From: JAAGZL01 sp050291725
GTDB taxonomy: Bacteria > Pseudomonadota > Gammaproteobacteria > Chromatiales > Chromatiaceae
Assembly (NCBI GenBank): GCA_050291725.1
Contig: JBNKKH010000027.1
Span: forward strand, 1-64,000
Direction of reading: 5' to 3'
DNA: 64,000 nucleotides
A model generated the notes under the pieces. It worked only from the letters and a program-made list of their open reading frames with translations, had not been told where the DNA came from and did no database searches. The position numbers were made by a program, and so were the translations under genes. This document shows positions 52,855 to 61,709 of this stretch, piece after piece; the stretch's first letter is position 1, and each line of letters opens with the position of its first letter.

Positions 52855-54633
52855 ATGACTACTGACCAGACTATTCTTTTTATGCTCCTTGTTTTTGTTT
52901 TTGCCTTTCTAATCTGGGGGCGTATTCGCTATGACCTGGTAGCTTTTCTGGCACTGATCATTGCGCTGTTAACGGGGGTGATTCCCAAAGATGAGGCCTT
53001 CTCCGGTTTTGGTCATCCAGCTACTATAATCATAGCTCTGGTTTTGATCGTGAGTCGCGGACTTTCCAGTTCTGGCGTGATCGAAGTGGTGGCGCGCCAG
53101 GTATCCAGGTTTTCCAGTTCCCTCCAATCCCACATTGCGGCCATGTCTGGCATCTCCGCTCTGCTCTCTGCGGTGATGAACAATGTGGCGGCCCTGGCAC
53201 TGTTAATGCCGGTTGATATTCAGGCTGCGGCTAAGGCTAAACGTAGTCCGGCCATGACCCTTATGCCTCTCTCTTTTGCCTCTATTTTAGGCGGGATGAT
53301 TACTCTGATTGGAACTCCGCCCAATATTATTATCTCTGAGTTTCGCCAGAAGGCCATGGGTAGTAGTTTCGGTATGTTCGACTTCTCTCCAGTCGGACTG
53401 GTCTGTGCGGTTGCTGGGGTGATTTTTGTGGCTACTATCGGTTGGCGTCTGATTCCAGCAAGTACAAAAGAGCAAAATGCCGCTGAGGATTTATTGGATT
53501 CTGGCACCTTTCTAACCGAGCTGTTGGTCGCAGATGAGTCCCCGGCAATCGGTCAACGGGTGCGGGATTTAGATGAGCTGTCTCAAGAGAATGATGTGTT
53601 GATTGTTGGTTTGGTGCGGCGTGGTAAACGTCTTCCGGGGCAGGCTAGATGGACCGAGATCAAAGAGAAAGACATGCTGGTGGTAGAGTCTGCACCGGAG
53701 GCGCTGGATGCCTTTGTAGGCCTGCTGAAACTTGATTACCGCCAGCAGGGAACAGAGACAAAGCTACTGGACAATGAAGATATGTCTCTGATGGAGGTGG
53801 TGGTTCCGCCTGGTGCGCGCATAGAGGGGCGCTCGGCACTTGATCTCCGTCTGCAGTATCGGCACAACGTGACATTGCTGGGTGTATCTCGTCAGGGGCG
53901 ACAATTTCGGGAGCGGGTACGTAAGCTCAATATCAAGGCCGGTGATCTACTGTTGCTGCACGGCCCCCGCCATAGGCTGAACGATATCGGTCGTTGGTTG
54001 GGAACACTGCCTTTGGCTGAACGTGGATTGGAGTTGATTCAGCGTCACAAGGCTTGGATGGCGGTTGGCATATTCGCCTCAGCCATTGCCTTGGCCTCTT
54101 TTGGTCTGATCTATCTGCCTATAGCCTTGGCCGGGGTAGTGGCTCTATATGCTCTGTTGAATATCATACCGCCTAAGCAGGTATACGATTCCATCGAGTG
54201 GCCGGTAATTGTGCTGTTGGGTTCCATGATACCTATTGGTTCCGCCCTGGAATCCAGTGGGGGGACAGCCCTGATTGCCGGCATGGTGACCAACTTTTCT
54301 GAGGGTTACTCTCCGGTGTTTGTTTTGACCCTGCTGATGGTTATTACCATGACCCTGTCTGATGTGATGAATAATACCGCTACCGCCATTATCGCTGCGC
54401 CCATTGCGGTTGATATTGCCAACAAGTTGCAGGTGAATCCTGATCCGTTTTTGATGACGGTAGCGGTTGCGGCATCATGTGCCTTCCTCACTCCCATCGG
54501 TCATAAGAACAATACGTTGATTATGGGGCCGGGTGGGTATCGCTTTGGTGACTACTGGCGAATGGGTTTGCCTTTGGAAATCCTAGTCATTGTGGTTTCT
54601 ATACCTACCATCCTCTGGGTCTGGCCGCTGTAA
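52855..54633 (+). CDS. SLC13-family anion transporter with RCK_C domains
   Basis: A 592-residue inner-membrane permease of the DASS/SLC13 group. Two transport halves carry the motifs NNVAALALLMPV, GTPPNIIISEF, DVMNNTATAIIAAP and TPIGHKNNTLIMGPGGY. Between them (about 215–385) are two TrkA-C (RCK_C) domains (LDELSQENDVLIVGLVRRGK and LRLQYRHNVTLLGVSRQGRQ), a combination common in putative sulfate or dicarboxylate uptake proteins and likely regulatory. The TSUP gene starts 6 bases later, so both form an operon. Substrate unknown; sulfate or other sulfur oxyanion is the leading guess from the neighbours. Confidence 0.93.
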   Translation: MTTDQTILFMLLVFVFAFLIWGRIRYDLVAFLALIIALLTGVIPKDEAFSGFGHPATIIIALVLIVSRGLSSSGVIEVVARQVSRFSSSLQSHIAAMSGISALLSAVMNNVAALALLMPVDIQAAAKAKRSPAMTLMPLSFASILGGMITLIGTPPNIIISEFRQKAMGSSFGMFDFSPVGLVCAVAGVIFVATIGWRLIPASTKEQNAAEDLLDSGTFLTELLVADESPAIGQRVRDLDELSQENDVLIVGLVRRGKRLPGQARWTEIKEKDMLVVESAPEALDAFVGLLKLDYRQQGTETKLLDNEDMSLMEVVVPPGARIEGRSALDLRLQYRHNVTLLGVSRQGRQFRERVRKLNIKAGDLLLLHGPRHRLNDIGRWLGTLPLAERGLELIQRHKAWMAVGIFASAIALASFGLIYLPIALAGVVALYALLNIIPPKQVYDSIEWPVIVLLGSMIPIGSALESSGGTALIAGMVTNFSEGYSPVFVLTLLMVITMTLSDVMNNTATAIIAAPIAVDIANKLQVNPDPFLMTVAVAASCAFLTPIGHKNNTLIMGPGGYRFGDYWRMGLPLEILVIVVSIPTILWVWPL

Positions 54634-54639
54634 TCGGTT

Positions 54640-55395
54640 GTGATTGAGCTGTCGCTGATTGAGCTTGGTTTTGTCAGCGCTATTTTGGCGTTGGCGGGAT
54701 TGATGCATGGGGTGTTCGGAATAGGCTTTCCTATGATTGCCACGCCGCTGTTGGCCCTGTTCATGGATGTGCAGAGTGCGGTTCTTATTACCTTGTTTCC
54801 CACCATCGCGGTAAATCTATTGAGTATCTACAGAGGCGGAGGCTGGGGAGATAGTATTGGGCGGTTTTGGCCCCTTGCGCTGTTTGCCTTTATAGGCAGT
54901 ATCGCGGGCACGAATCTATTGGTTATCTCAGATCCGGAGCCGTTCCGCCTGGTGCTGGCGGCGGTGATTATTCTCTATCTGAATCTGCATCGATTAACCC
55001 GGTTGCAGATGAACTGGATTGAGGATCATATCTATCTCTCTATGTTGTTGTTTGGCTTGGTGGCAGGTCTATTTGCTGGGTCGGTAAATGTGATGGTTCC
55101 AATCCTGATGATCTTTGCTCTGGAACTAGGGTTGGCCACGACTGTTATGATCCAGACCTTCAATCTCTGTTTCCTTAGCGGGAAGGCGGCACAGGTTGGA
55201 GTGTTCTATGGTGCTGGATTTATCAATATGGAGCTGGGGAGCACCATTGCCATCGGTTTGGTTTTGGCAGTGCTGGCTCTGCGTATAGGTATGGCGTTAC
55301 GGGACCGCCTTAACTCAGATCTCTATCAAAATATTCTGCGCAAGTTGTTGCTGCTTATGGCTGCCCTATTGATAGGGCAGTACCTCTTTAACTAA
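54640..55395 (+). CDS. TSUP (TauE/SafE) family permease
   Basis: A 251-residue inner-membrane protein with about eight helices and the two inverted TauE/SafE repeats (AGLMHGVFGIGFPMIATPLL and GLVAGLFAGSVNVMVPILMI). The family exports or imports sulfite, sulfoacetate and other sulfur anions. GTG start 6 bases after the SLC13 gene. Its end overlaps the end of the convergent ampE by 8 bases. Confidence 0.92.
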   Translation: MIELSLIELGFVSAILALAGLMHGVFGIGFPMIATPLLALFMDVQSAVLITLFPTIAVNLLSIYRGGGWGDSIGRFWPLALFAFIGSIAGTNLLVISDPEPFRLVLAAVIILYLNLHRLTRLQMNWIEDHIYLSMLLFGLVAGLFAGSVNVMVPILMIFALELGLATTVMIQTFNLCFLSGKAAQVGVFYGAGFINMELGSTIAIGLVLAVLALRIGMALRDRLNSDLYQNILRKLLLLMAALLIGQYLFN

Positions 55396-56263
55396 TCCAG
55401 TTGGTGATGGTGATAACTGCCAGCACCACGACCCATATGGTCAGGGAGCGCAGAGCTAAGCCCTCGGCCATCTCCGCATAATTGGCTGGATCATCAACAT
55501 CTGGCGTAGCGTCATCGATGCCAAGAGCTCCCATGCCGGCTCTGCTTATAATGTTATCTGCATCGTCGACAGATTCATCCTCATGCGCATCCCACCATTT
55601 ACTGGTTGCAGCATGAAAATTGCCACTGAGAGCATAGGTAAAGGCGGTTATTCGTGCCGGCACCCAGTCTAGAATGTATAGCAGGCGATTTACCCCGCTT
55701 CTGAAATCAAGTCCCATGTCATTCATCTCAGGAAGTTTTAGTTTCAGAGTGTGGCTGGAGCGGTAGAGGATTGCGCCTATTGGCCCTAGTATGATGAACC
55801 AGAAAATTACACTAAAAGTTCTTAGGTACGATTGCTTCAGTACTCCCAGGGCTATAGTCTGACCGTAGGTCAGCTCCTGGTGTGCGGTGTTGCCGCTAGC
55901 AAGTTCATAGCCAATGCTGTTTTTCTCTTCTGCGTTTTCGCTATCGCAAGCATCGATGAAGCTCTGCACCTGGTGTCGTAGCTCTTTCGGCCCTAAGGCG
56001 AAGAGCAGCACTAGTGAGGCAAAGAGCAGTTCCGGTATGCCTCCTAAAGTGTCATCAAACATGGCTTGAAGTAGCCCGACAGCAATAAGGAGTGGAGCAA
56101 GTACTATTAGTATGCCGGAGACGCTTTGGCTCATCCATTCGCTCCAGGGCAGTTGTTGGGACCAGGTTAGATAGCGCTTAACCCATAATGGTTGGCGATA
56201 ATCTTCCAGCTCCAACATATGACGTTCTACAAATAGACATAGGATGATTATGATAAGTGTCAT
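55388..56263 (-). CDS. ampE: AmpE-family membrane protein
   Basis: A 291-residue inner-membrane protein with four or five helices. It shows the AmpE landmarks: N-terminal LIIIILCLFVERHMLELEDY, central LRTFSVIFWFIILGPIGAIL, LLYILDWVPARITAFTYALS and a final helix. AmpE is described as a sensory partner of AmpD in control of beta-lactamase in enterics; it belongs to a fold related to CbiB. 49 bases downstream of ampD; last gene of a six-gene run starting with DUF1538. No ampC or ampR nearby. Confidence 0.92.
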   Translation of the reverse strand: MTLIIIILCLFVERHMLELEDYRQPLWVKRYLTWSQQLPWSEWMSQSVSGILIVLAPLLIAVGLLQAMFDDTLGGIPELLFASLVLLFALGPKELRHQVQSFIDACDSENAEEKNSIGYELASGNTAHQELTYGQTIALGVLKQSYLRTFSVIFWFIILGPIGAILYRSSHTLKLKLPEMNDMGLDFRSGVNRLLYILDWVPARITAFTYALSGNFHAATSKWWDAHEDESVDDADNIISRAGMGALGIDDATPDVDDPANYAEMAEGLALRSLTIWVVVLAVITITNWIS

Positions 56264-56312
56264 GTTGTTATTTTTCGTTTAATTTACATGCAGGAAAATA
56301 GAGTATCTGTGA

Positions 56313-56861
56313 TTAATTGTCTAATAGACTTTTATAGCGTGCCCAGTCAAATTCAGGCCCTGGATCTGTTTTGCGTCCTGGTGCGATATCGCTGTGTCCG
56401 GTAATCCGCTCTGTGGTGATTGCAGGGAAGAGCTTCTGTATCTCATTGGTTACATTTGCCAGAGATATGTATTGGGCATCGGTATATGGGGTGTCATCGC
56501 TGCCCTCAAGCTCGATCCCAATCGAGAAGTCATTACACTGCTGTTGACCATCGAAGCAGGACTCTCCGGCATGCCAGGCGCGCATATGTAGTGGTACATA
56601 TTGGATGATTTCTCCATCTCGGCGTATCAATAGATGAGATGAGACCCGCATGGATGCAATGGTGGCGAAGTAGGGGTGCGCACTTGGATCAAGGCAGTTC
56701 ATAAATAGATCGTCAATCCAGGGTCCGCCGTACTCCCCTGGCGGCAGGCTGATGCTATGAATCACCAGCAGGTTAGTGGTGCCCTCTTGAGGTCTGCAGT
56801 CTTGATTGGGCGAGTTTCTCTGGATCGCGCCAGCGACTACTCCTCTGGGGGTATCACTCAT
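56313..56861 (-). CDS. ampD: 1,6-anhydro-N-acetylmuramyl-L-alanine amidase AmpD
   Basis: Cytosolic zinc amidase of peptidoglycan recycling, 182 residues (E. coli 183). Zinc ligands are visible in LLVIHSISLPPGEYGG (His), TGHSDIAPGRKTDPGP (His and Asp), with the catalytic Lys in GRKTDPGP. The central YVPLHMRAWHAGES and NDFSIGIELEGSD motifs are typical. Its ATG overlaps the end of the CBS gene by 4 bases, so it is translated with the PII-like operon. Confidence 0.95.
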   Translation of the reverse strand: MSDTPRGVVAGAIQRNSPNQDCRPQEGTTNLLVIHSISLPPGEYGGPWIDDLFMNCLDPSAHPYFATIASMRVSSHLLIRRDGEIIQYVPLHMRAWHAGESCFDGQQQCNDFSIGIELEGSDDTPYTDAQYISLANVTNEIQKLFPAITTERITGHSDIAPGRKTDPGPEFDWARYKSLLDN

Positions 56862-57259
56862 TGACTACGTAGCCCCTTAACGACCATGTCGGTGAAGCTG
56901 ACTAGACCTATTACTTCCCCGTTCTCAATTACTGGTGCTCGGGTCAAATTGAATCTCGAGAACAGGCGAGCGCAGTAGCGTATATCCATATCAGGGCTTA
57001 CTGTAATAACCGGCTTAGACATAATTTCGTAGACATTTACTCTGTTGGGTGAGCGGTCCACAGCAAGTACATGGCGTGCAATATCCGAAAGAGTAACCAT
57101 GCCGTACTCATCATTGTCATGGCGTTTTTTAATGATCAGTGTTTTGGTTTCAAGATGAGTCATGGTGTTTAGTGCATGCTCAACTGTCTCCATGCCGTCC
57201 ACTATATCGAACTTGTCTTTCATGACATCACAGACTCGAATCAGTTTTTTATCTTTCAC
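56858..57259 (-). CDS. CBS-domain pair protein
   Basis: A 133-residue cytosolic protein made of two CBS motifs (about 9–65: VCDVMKDKFDIVDGMETVEH; about 75–130: ARLFSRFNLTRAPVIENGEV). Bateman pairs bind adenosine nucleotides and sense energy charge. It overlaps the PII-like gene upstream and ampD downstream by 4 bases each, so it is part of a tightly coupled operon and may act with the PII-like protein to gate the DUF1538 membrane pair. Confidence 0.9.
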   Translation of the reverse strand: MKDKKLIRVCDVMKDKFDIVDGMETVEHALNTMTHLETKTLIIKKRHDNDEYGMVTLSDIARHVLAVDRSPNRVNVYEIMSKPVITVSPDMDIRYCARLFSRFNLTRAPVIENGEVIGLVSFTDMVVKGLRSQ

Positions 57260-57606
57260 AGCTCTTCCTCCACAATGCTTGTGAGTTCTTCTATTTGGTG
57301 GCTTACACCAATAGCATCTTCAACATCAATCTGAAATGCTATACCTGTGCCGGGTTTCTCCTCGAACTCTCCTACTCGGGCGATGGTTTCCAAAATGTGG
57401 CGGCTAAGGTGCTCTTCCACCAAAAATAAGATTACATCGCGTTGGGTTTCTAGGTTAAGACCGAAGAAGGTCTTGCTCTTTTCAATTCCCTCCCCGCGGG
57501 CCTGGTTGATGACAGTGGAGCCTGTTGCTCCAGCTTCCCGCGCGGCCTCTAATACAGGCTCGGTACTGTTGTCTTCGACTAGGGCAATTAGCAGTTTAAA
57601 ATGCAT
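57256..57606 (-). CDS. PII-like signalling protein
   Basis: A 116-residue protein with the ferredoxin-like PII fold: KLLIALVEDNSTEPVLEAAR, the T-loop-like segment GATGSTVINQARGEGIEKSK, then VILFLVEEHLSRHILETIAR and VGEFEEKPGTGIAFQIDVED. It lacks the canonical uridylylated Tyr context of GlnB/GlnK, so it is a PII-like variant probably binding nucleotides. Two bases after the DUF1538 gene and overlapping the CBS gene. Such genes regularly accompany DUF1538 and presumably control it. Confidence 0.9.
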   Translation of the reverse strand: MHFKLLIALVEDNSTEPVLEAAREAGATGSTVINQARGEGIEKSKTFFGLNLETQRDVILFLVEEHLSRHILETIARVGEFEEKPGTGIAFQIDVEDAIGVSHQIEELTSIVEEEL

Positions 57607-57608
57607 GA

Positions 57609-58394
57609 TTATCTCCCATAACGTTTTGATTTCTCCTTAAGAGTCCGTCTGGCTTGCCATTCACTCAGTTGCGCATAACCCATAACACTCATAATGGGGA
57701 ACAGGCTGGCAAAGGCGATTAACCCGAATCCATCTAGCATTGGATTACGGCCAGGGATGCTTGATGACAGTCCCAGCCCAAGTGCGGCTACTAGTGGGAC
57801 TGTGACTGTAGAGGTGGTGACTCCCCCAGAATCATAAGCCAAAGCTATGATGGATTTGGGACAGAAGAATGTTTGTATTACCACCAGGATATATCCAGCA
57901 ATAATGTAGTAGTGGACTGGTGTGCCGGAAATTATACGGTAGGTTCCCAGTGTGATTCCGAAGGCAACGCCAATCGCTACAGCAATACGCAGGCCCCATG
58001 TGCTAACAGCACCGCTGGAAACTTCGTTTGCCTTAATTGCTACCGCTATCAAAGATGGTTCTGCGATAGTGGTAGAGAAGCCAATGGCGGCGGCGAAGGC
58101 GTAGAGCCAGAAGTAGTGGTGTTCGCCATTTCCTACATCCAGCCCTAGGAAACTTGGGTCTGTTAGCTGTTTTGCCATCAACTTGCCAAGGGGGAAAAGC
58201 GCTTGCTCCAGGCCTTCAAGAAAAAAGGCAAGACCGAGCAAGACCAGAACAAACCCCGTAATTACGGCACCAAGATTGGCCATCTTGCGTTTGAGTACGA
58301 AAATCTGGAAACCAAACAGTATAACTACAATTGGGACCACATCTTGCGCAGTGGCCGCGAGTGATTGCAGAAAATTCATAATCCACTCGTTCAC
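57609..58394 (-). CDS. DUF1538 membrane protein, B copy
   Basis: A 261-residue integral membrane protein with about seven helices. It contains the DUF1538 signature GLGLSSSIPGRNPMLDGFGL followed by IAFASLFPIMSVMGY, and the AYDSGGVTTSTVTVPLVAAL block. The upstream gene encodes a close paralogue (A copy), so the two likely form a heteromeric carrier. The substrate is unknown. Overlap of 4 bases with the upstream gene; the PII-like gene follows after 2 bases. Confidence 0.9.
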   Translation of the reverse strand: MNEWIMNFLQSLAATAQDVVPIVVILFGFQIFVLKRKMANLGAVITGFVLVLLGLAFFLEGLEQALFPLGKLMAKQLTDPSFLGLDVGNGEHHYFWLYAFAAAIGFSTTIAEPSLIAVAIKANEVSSGAVSTWGLRIAVAIGVAFGITLGTYRIISGTPVHYYIIAGYILVVIQTFFCPKSIIALAYDSGGVTTSTVTVPLVAALGLGLSSSIPGRNPMLDGFGLIAFASLFPIMSVMGYAQLSEWQARRTLKEKSKRYGR

Positions 58395-59134
58395 AGCAGC
58401 ATTCCGTAGGCCATAACAAATACCATTGGAGTAAGAGAGGCAAAAGCAATCAGTCCAAAGCCGTCAGTCATGGGGTTGCGTCCCCGTATACTGGTAGCAA
58501 GCCCCACACCCAATGCCGTTACCAGAGGTACAGTTATAGTTGAGGTGGTCACGCCACCTGAGTCATATGCGATACCGATGATATGCGGTGGAGCAAACAT
58601 AGTCATGATAACCACGCAAACATATCCACCAATTATTAGATACTGAATGGGCCAGCCTTTAATTATTCTCAGAACTCCCACTACGATGGCTAGGCCCACC
58701 GAGATGGCAACAGTAAATCTTAGGCCATCGGCGTAGCTTGCAACGGCCTCTTGGGTGTTGGCTATCATGCCGCCATCAGCTGCAACTAAAGCTGCCTCAT
58801 TGGCAACGGCAATTAAGGCTGGTTCAGCAATTGTGGTGCCAAAGCCGAGAGCGAAGGCGAATACCATTATCCAGAAAATACTGCCCTTGCTGGCGAAGCT
58901 GCGGGCCATGGACTCTCCTATGGGAAAGAGTCCAATTCTTAATCCATAAACAAATAGGGTTAGGCCAATTGCTACCAGGAGAATGCCTATTGTCATGCCT
59001 AGTAGATCGGGTATGTTTTCCTGAAGCACAACCAGTTGAAAAAAAGCTATTACGGCTAGAATTGGCGCTAGATCACGAATACTTTCCAGTAGTGATAAAA
59101 ATAGGTTTGTAATTAGGGTTTTTGGTGTCGACAC
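58391..59134 (-). CDS. DUF1538 membrane protein, A copy
   Basis: A 247-residue integral membrane protein with about seven helices, paralogous to the next gene: AYDSGGVTTSTITVPLVTAL, GRNPMTDGFGLIAFASLTPM, and TIAEPALIAVANEAALV (compare TIAEPSLIAVAIKANEV in the B copy). First gene of the DUF1538–DUF1538–PII–CBS–ampD–ampE run, with 270 bases of untranscribed-looking DNA upstream. Function unknown; the pairing with PII and CBS proteins suggests a regulated ion or small-anion transporter. Confidence 0.9.
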   Translation of the reverse strand: MSTPKTLITNLFLSLLESIRDLAPILAVIAFFQLVVLQENIPDLLGMTIGILLVAIGLTLFVYGLRIGLFPIGESMARSFASKGSIFWIMVFAFALGFGTTIAEPALIAVANEAALVAADGGMIANTQEAVASYADGLRFTVAISVGLAIVVGVLRIIKGWPIQYLIIGGYVCVVIMTMFAPPHIIGIAYDSGGVTTSTITVPLVTALGVGLATSIRGRNPMTDGFGLIAFASLTPMVFVMAYGMLL

Positions 59135-59408
59135 TCAAAAAATCCTATATGATTCTGCTTAGAGGTAACAATATACCAAATCTTATTAATCAGGACATTT
59201 TGTCCAGGATAGTATAGGTAATACTTCAGTAATATAGTGAGGTTTCTCATTTTATTGCGCTATCGGGTAAATCTGCGTCACTATTTGGCCTTTTTAGTCT
59301 TTACTTTCCTGGCAAAAGTAACAAAAGACTGCGGGGTCGATTGCTGATATCCTATACTTATACCTATATAGTGCGGTTTGTCGAATAGTCTGATTTCAGG
59401 GTGCTAAC

Positions 59409-61691
59409 GTGGCAACAAGAGATAATATTGTTTCTTTAGATAGGTCTGGGCCAAGAAGCGGTCAGTCAAAGTCGGTAGAGAAGAACAGGACTATCATTGA
59501 TAGCTGTCGTATAGCTGTGTCCAGGGGCTTGGGCATGTTGTGCGAGAACTATTTTGAGAAGTTGGATGACGCGCTCTATAAATTGGCGGATAAGGCTGAT
59601 AGCAATGATCTGCAAACCAGATACTTCGACTCTATGCGGGAGGTTCGCAAAGAGCGCGAAGGGATGGAAAAAAATTTCAAGGATAACGTGGCTGCTGGGT
59701 ATGAGAATTTTTGGCAGCCAGGTTCCAAATCAGTAACAGCAGCAAAACGTAAAGAGATAGATTTCGATAATCTATCGTTGATTGAATCTGATGTGCTTGA
59801 AGAAGAGCTCGCCATTTCTACTATGGTGGCTAGGGGCGATAATCTTTGCGTGCGTGAACTGTATGCAATCGAACAGAGATTTAGCCGCTTGCGCAACGGC
59901 CCTTCAGTAGACAGCAAAAATAATCCACTATCTCCAGAAAAAATATGTAATTCGTTCAAGGCGTCGGTTGATGTTCTGGATGTGGATATTCCAATCAAGC
60001 TTGTGATCTTTAAGGTGTTTGAGCAGGAGGTGGTTTCCCATCTCGATGAGGTGTATGCCGGAATCAATGAGCTTATGCGGGATGCGGGTATTCTCCCAAC
60101 TCTTAAGCCGCGCATTAGGCATAGTAAGGTAATGGCTGCCACTTCCGGGCGGCATCTAGGCGGTGGTTCTGAGAAAGAGGGGCCTGTTGGTGGCAGGATG
60201 GACGGTTTGTCACCTGGTGCTGATGGTGCTGACGAGGCAGCTGCTGAGCTATTTGATACCCTGAGACAGTTGCTGACCTCTGTTCCACAGAGGTCGTCAG
60301 ATGGCGCAGTGTTTAATGCCGATCTGCCTAAAGCAGAAACTGTGCAGGTAATAGAGGCGCTTTCTGCGTTGCAAACTAGTGATGCTGTTGGAAACTCATT
60401 TGACCCCGATTTAGCAAGCAGTAGCCATGCTGATCTCAAGGTCAACCTGCTGCAGCAAATACGGAAAATAGCCGGGGACGCCTCAATAGGTTCTGTAAAA
60501 CAGATTGATCATGACACTATAGACATGATCTCAATGCTGTTTGAATTCATTCTTGAGGATAAAAAAATACCCGATGCAATGAAGGTGCTGCTATCGCAGC
60601 TACAGATACCCATTATTAAAGTTGCTATATTGGATAAGGGTTTCTTCGCCAATAGATCCCATCCTGCTAGACGGTTGCTAAATGGATTGGCCAATGCCGT
60701 TGTAGGGTGGACGGACGATAGAAGCAGGTCAAAAAATAGCCTCTATGGCCTGGTTGAATCCATTGTTAGACGTATCCTTTCAGACTTTAGCGACGATGTT
60801 CAGTTATTTGCCGACCTTAATGACGAGCTTGAGGGTTTTTGCAAGCAAGAGCAGAGGGTTTCCGAGGCTGCAGAAAAAAGGGTATCGCAGATTGCTAGTG
60901 GTAAAGAGCAGCTTGGTATGGCTAAGCGACGTGTAAAAACCGAGATAGAAAAAAGGCTAAAAACAGCTGATGATATACCGTTAGCTGCAGTGAATCTGCT
61001 TAATGAAGGATGGCGCGATGTGTTGACGCTGCATTTTCTGCGTTATGGCGCCAAGAGTAGTGAGTGGCAAGATGCGCTAAATGCTATGGATAGCCTGATT
61101 GATACCGTTCAGCCCAAACAGGATGTTAAGGAGCGTAAACGCATTATAGGTGAAATACCTGGATTGTTGGAGTTTATGCGCAAGGAGATGGCTGATATAC
61201 AGAGTGATCAACACTTAATGGATCGTCTCTTTAAAGACCTGGAAAAAGTTCATATTGAATGTATGCGGGGCAATAAGGTTCCTGTCGATCTTGTTGCTGG
61301 GAAAGAGGATCTGCAAAAGGTGCTTAAGCCTAAAGACGAGGCAGAGATTGAGAAACCAAAGAGAGAGTCAGATCTTAGAGAGTCTCCCAAATATATAAAA
61401 CTTGCTAAGGATATTTCTCTTGGAAGTTGGTTTGAATTGAGAGAAAAAGGTGGAGCTAAGTCCAGAATCAAACTTCTGTGGAGAAGCAGCGTTAGTGATA
61501 ACTGCCTGTTTGTGAATAGGAAAGGCGTTAAGGTTAAAGAGATGACTATATCGGAGCTGGCTCTGGCACTGAGGGTCGGTGCGGCTGTGGTAATAGCCGG
61601 AGCTGATGACCCCTTGATGGATGGAGCATTTGCGGCGATGATGGAGTCTCTGAGAGGAGCTGGTAATTCCACCCCGGCGCCCACCACCTAA
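59409..61691 (+). CDS. DUF1631-family protein
   Basis: A 760-residue cytoplasmic, largely helical protein of the DUF1631 family. The middle region aligns with that of the 1242-residue GGDEF–EAL protein: HPARRLLNGLANAVVGWTDD here against HPGHKLLETIGKLGPYLATD there. The C-terminal ~80 residues (SLGSWFELREKGGAKSRIKL, VFVNRKG-like strand, MMESLRG) form a PilZ-like or RNA-clamp-like beta region. No GGDEF or EAL domain, so it could be a c-di-GMP effector or scaffold. Start ATG-less: the likely GTG at 59409 lies at the head of a Lys/Arg-rich segment. Single gene before nadC. Confidence 0.85.
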   Translation: MATRDNIVSLDRSGPRSGQSKSVEKNRTIIDSCRIAVSRGLGMLCENYFEKLDDALYKLADKADSNDLQTRYFDSMREVRKEREGMEKNFKDNVAAGYENFWQPGSKSVTAAKRKEIDFDNLSLIESDVLEEELAISTMVARGDNLCVRELYAIEQRFSRLRNGPSVDSKNNPLSPEKICNSFKASVDVLDVDIPIKLVIFKVFEQEVVSHLDEVYAGINELMRDAGILPTLKPRIRHSKVMAATSGRHLGGGSEKEGPVGGRMDGLSPGADGADEAAAELFDTLRQLLTSVPQRSSDGAVFNADLPKAETVQVIEALSALQTSDAVGNSFDPDLASSSHADLKVNLLQQIRKIAGDASIGSVKQIDHDTIDMISMLFEFILEDKKIPDAMKVLLSQLQIPIIKVAILDKGFFANRSHPARRLLNGLANAVVGWTDDRSRSKNSLYGLVESIVRRILSDFSDDVQLFADLNDELEGFCKQEQRVSEAAEKRVSQIASGKEQLGMAKRRVKTEIEKRLKTADDIPLAAVNLLNEGWRDVLTLHFLRYGAKSSEWQDALNAMDSLIDTVQPKQDVKERKRIIGEIPGLLEFMRKEMADIQSDQHLMDRLFKDLEKVHIECMRGNKVPVDLVAGKEDLQKVLKPKDEAEIEKPKRESDLRESPKYIKLAKDISLGSWFELREKGGAKSRIKLLWRSSVSDNCLFVNRKGVKVKEMTISELALALRVGAAVVIAGADDPLMDGAFAAMMESLRGAGNSTPAPTT

Positions 61692-61709
61692 AACAGGAGT
61701 TGTGGTAAA

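Noticed and set aside
59576..60445. 289-codon open frame on the minus strand
   Set aside because: Antisense to the DUF1631 gene; Ser-rich composition typical of a reverse-frame shadow.
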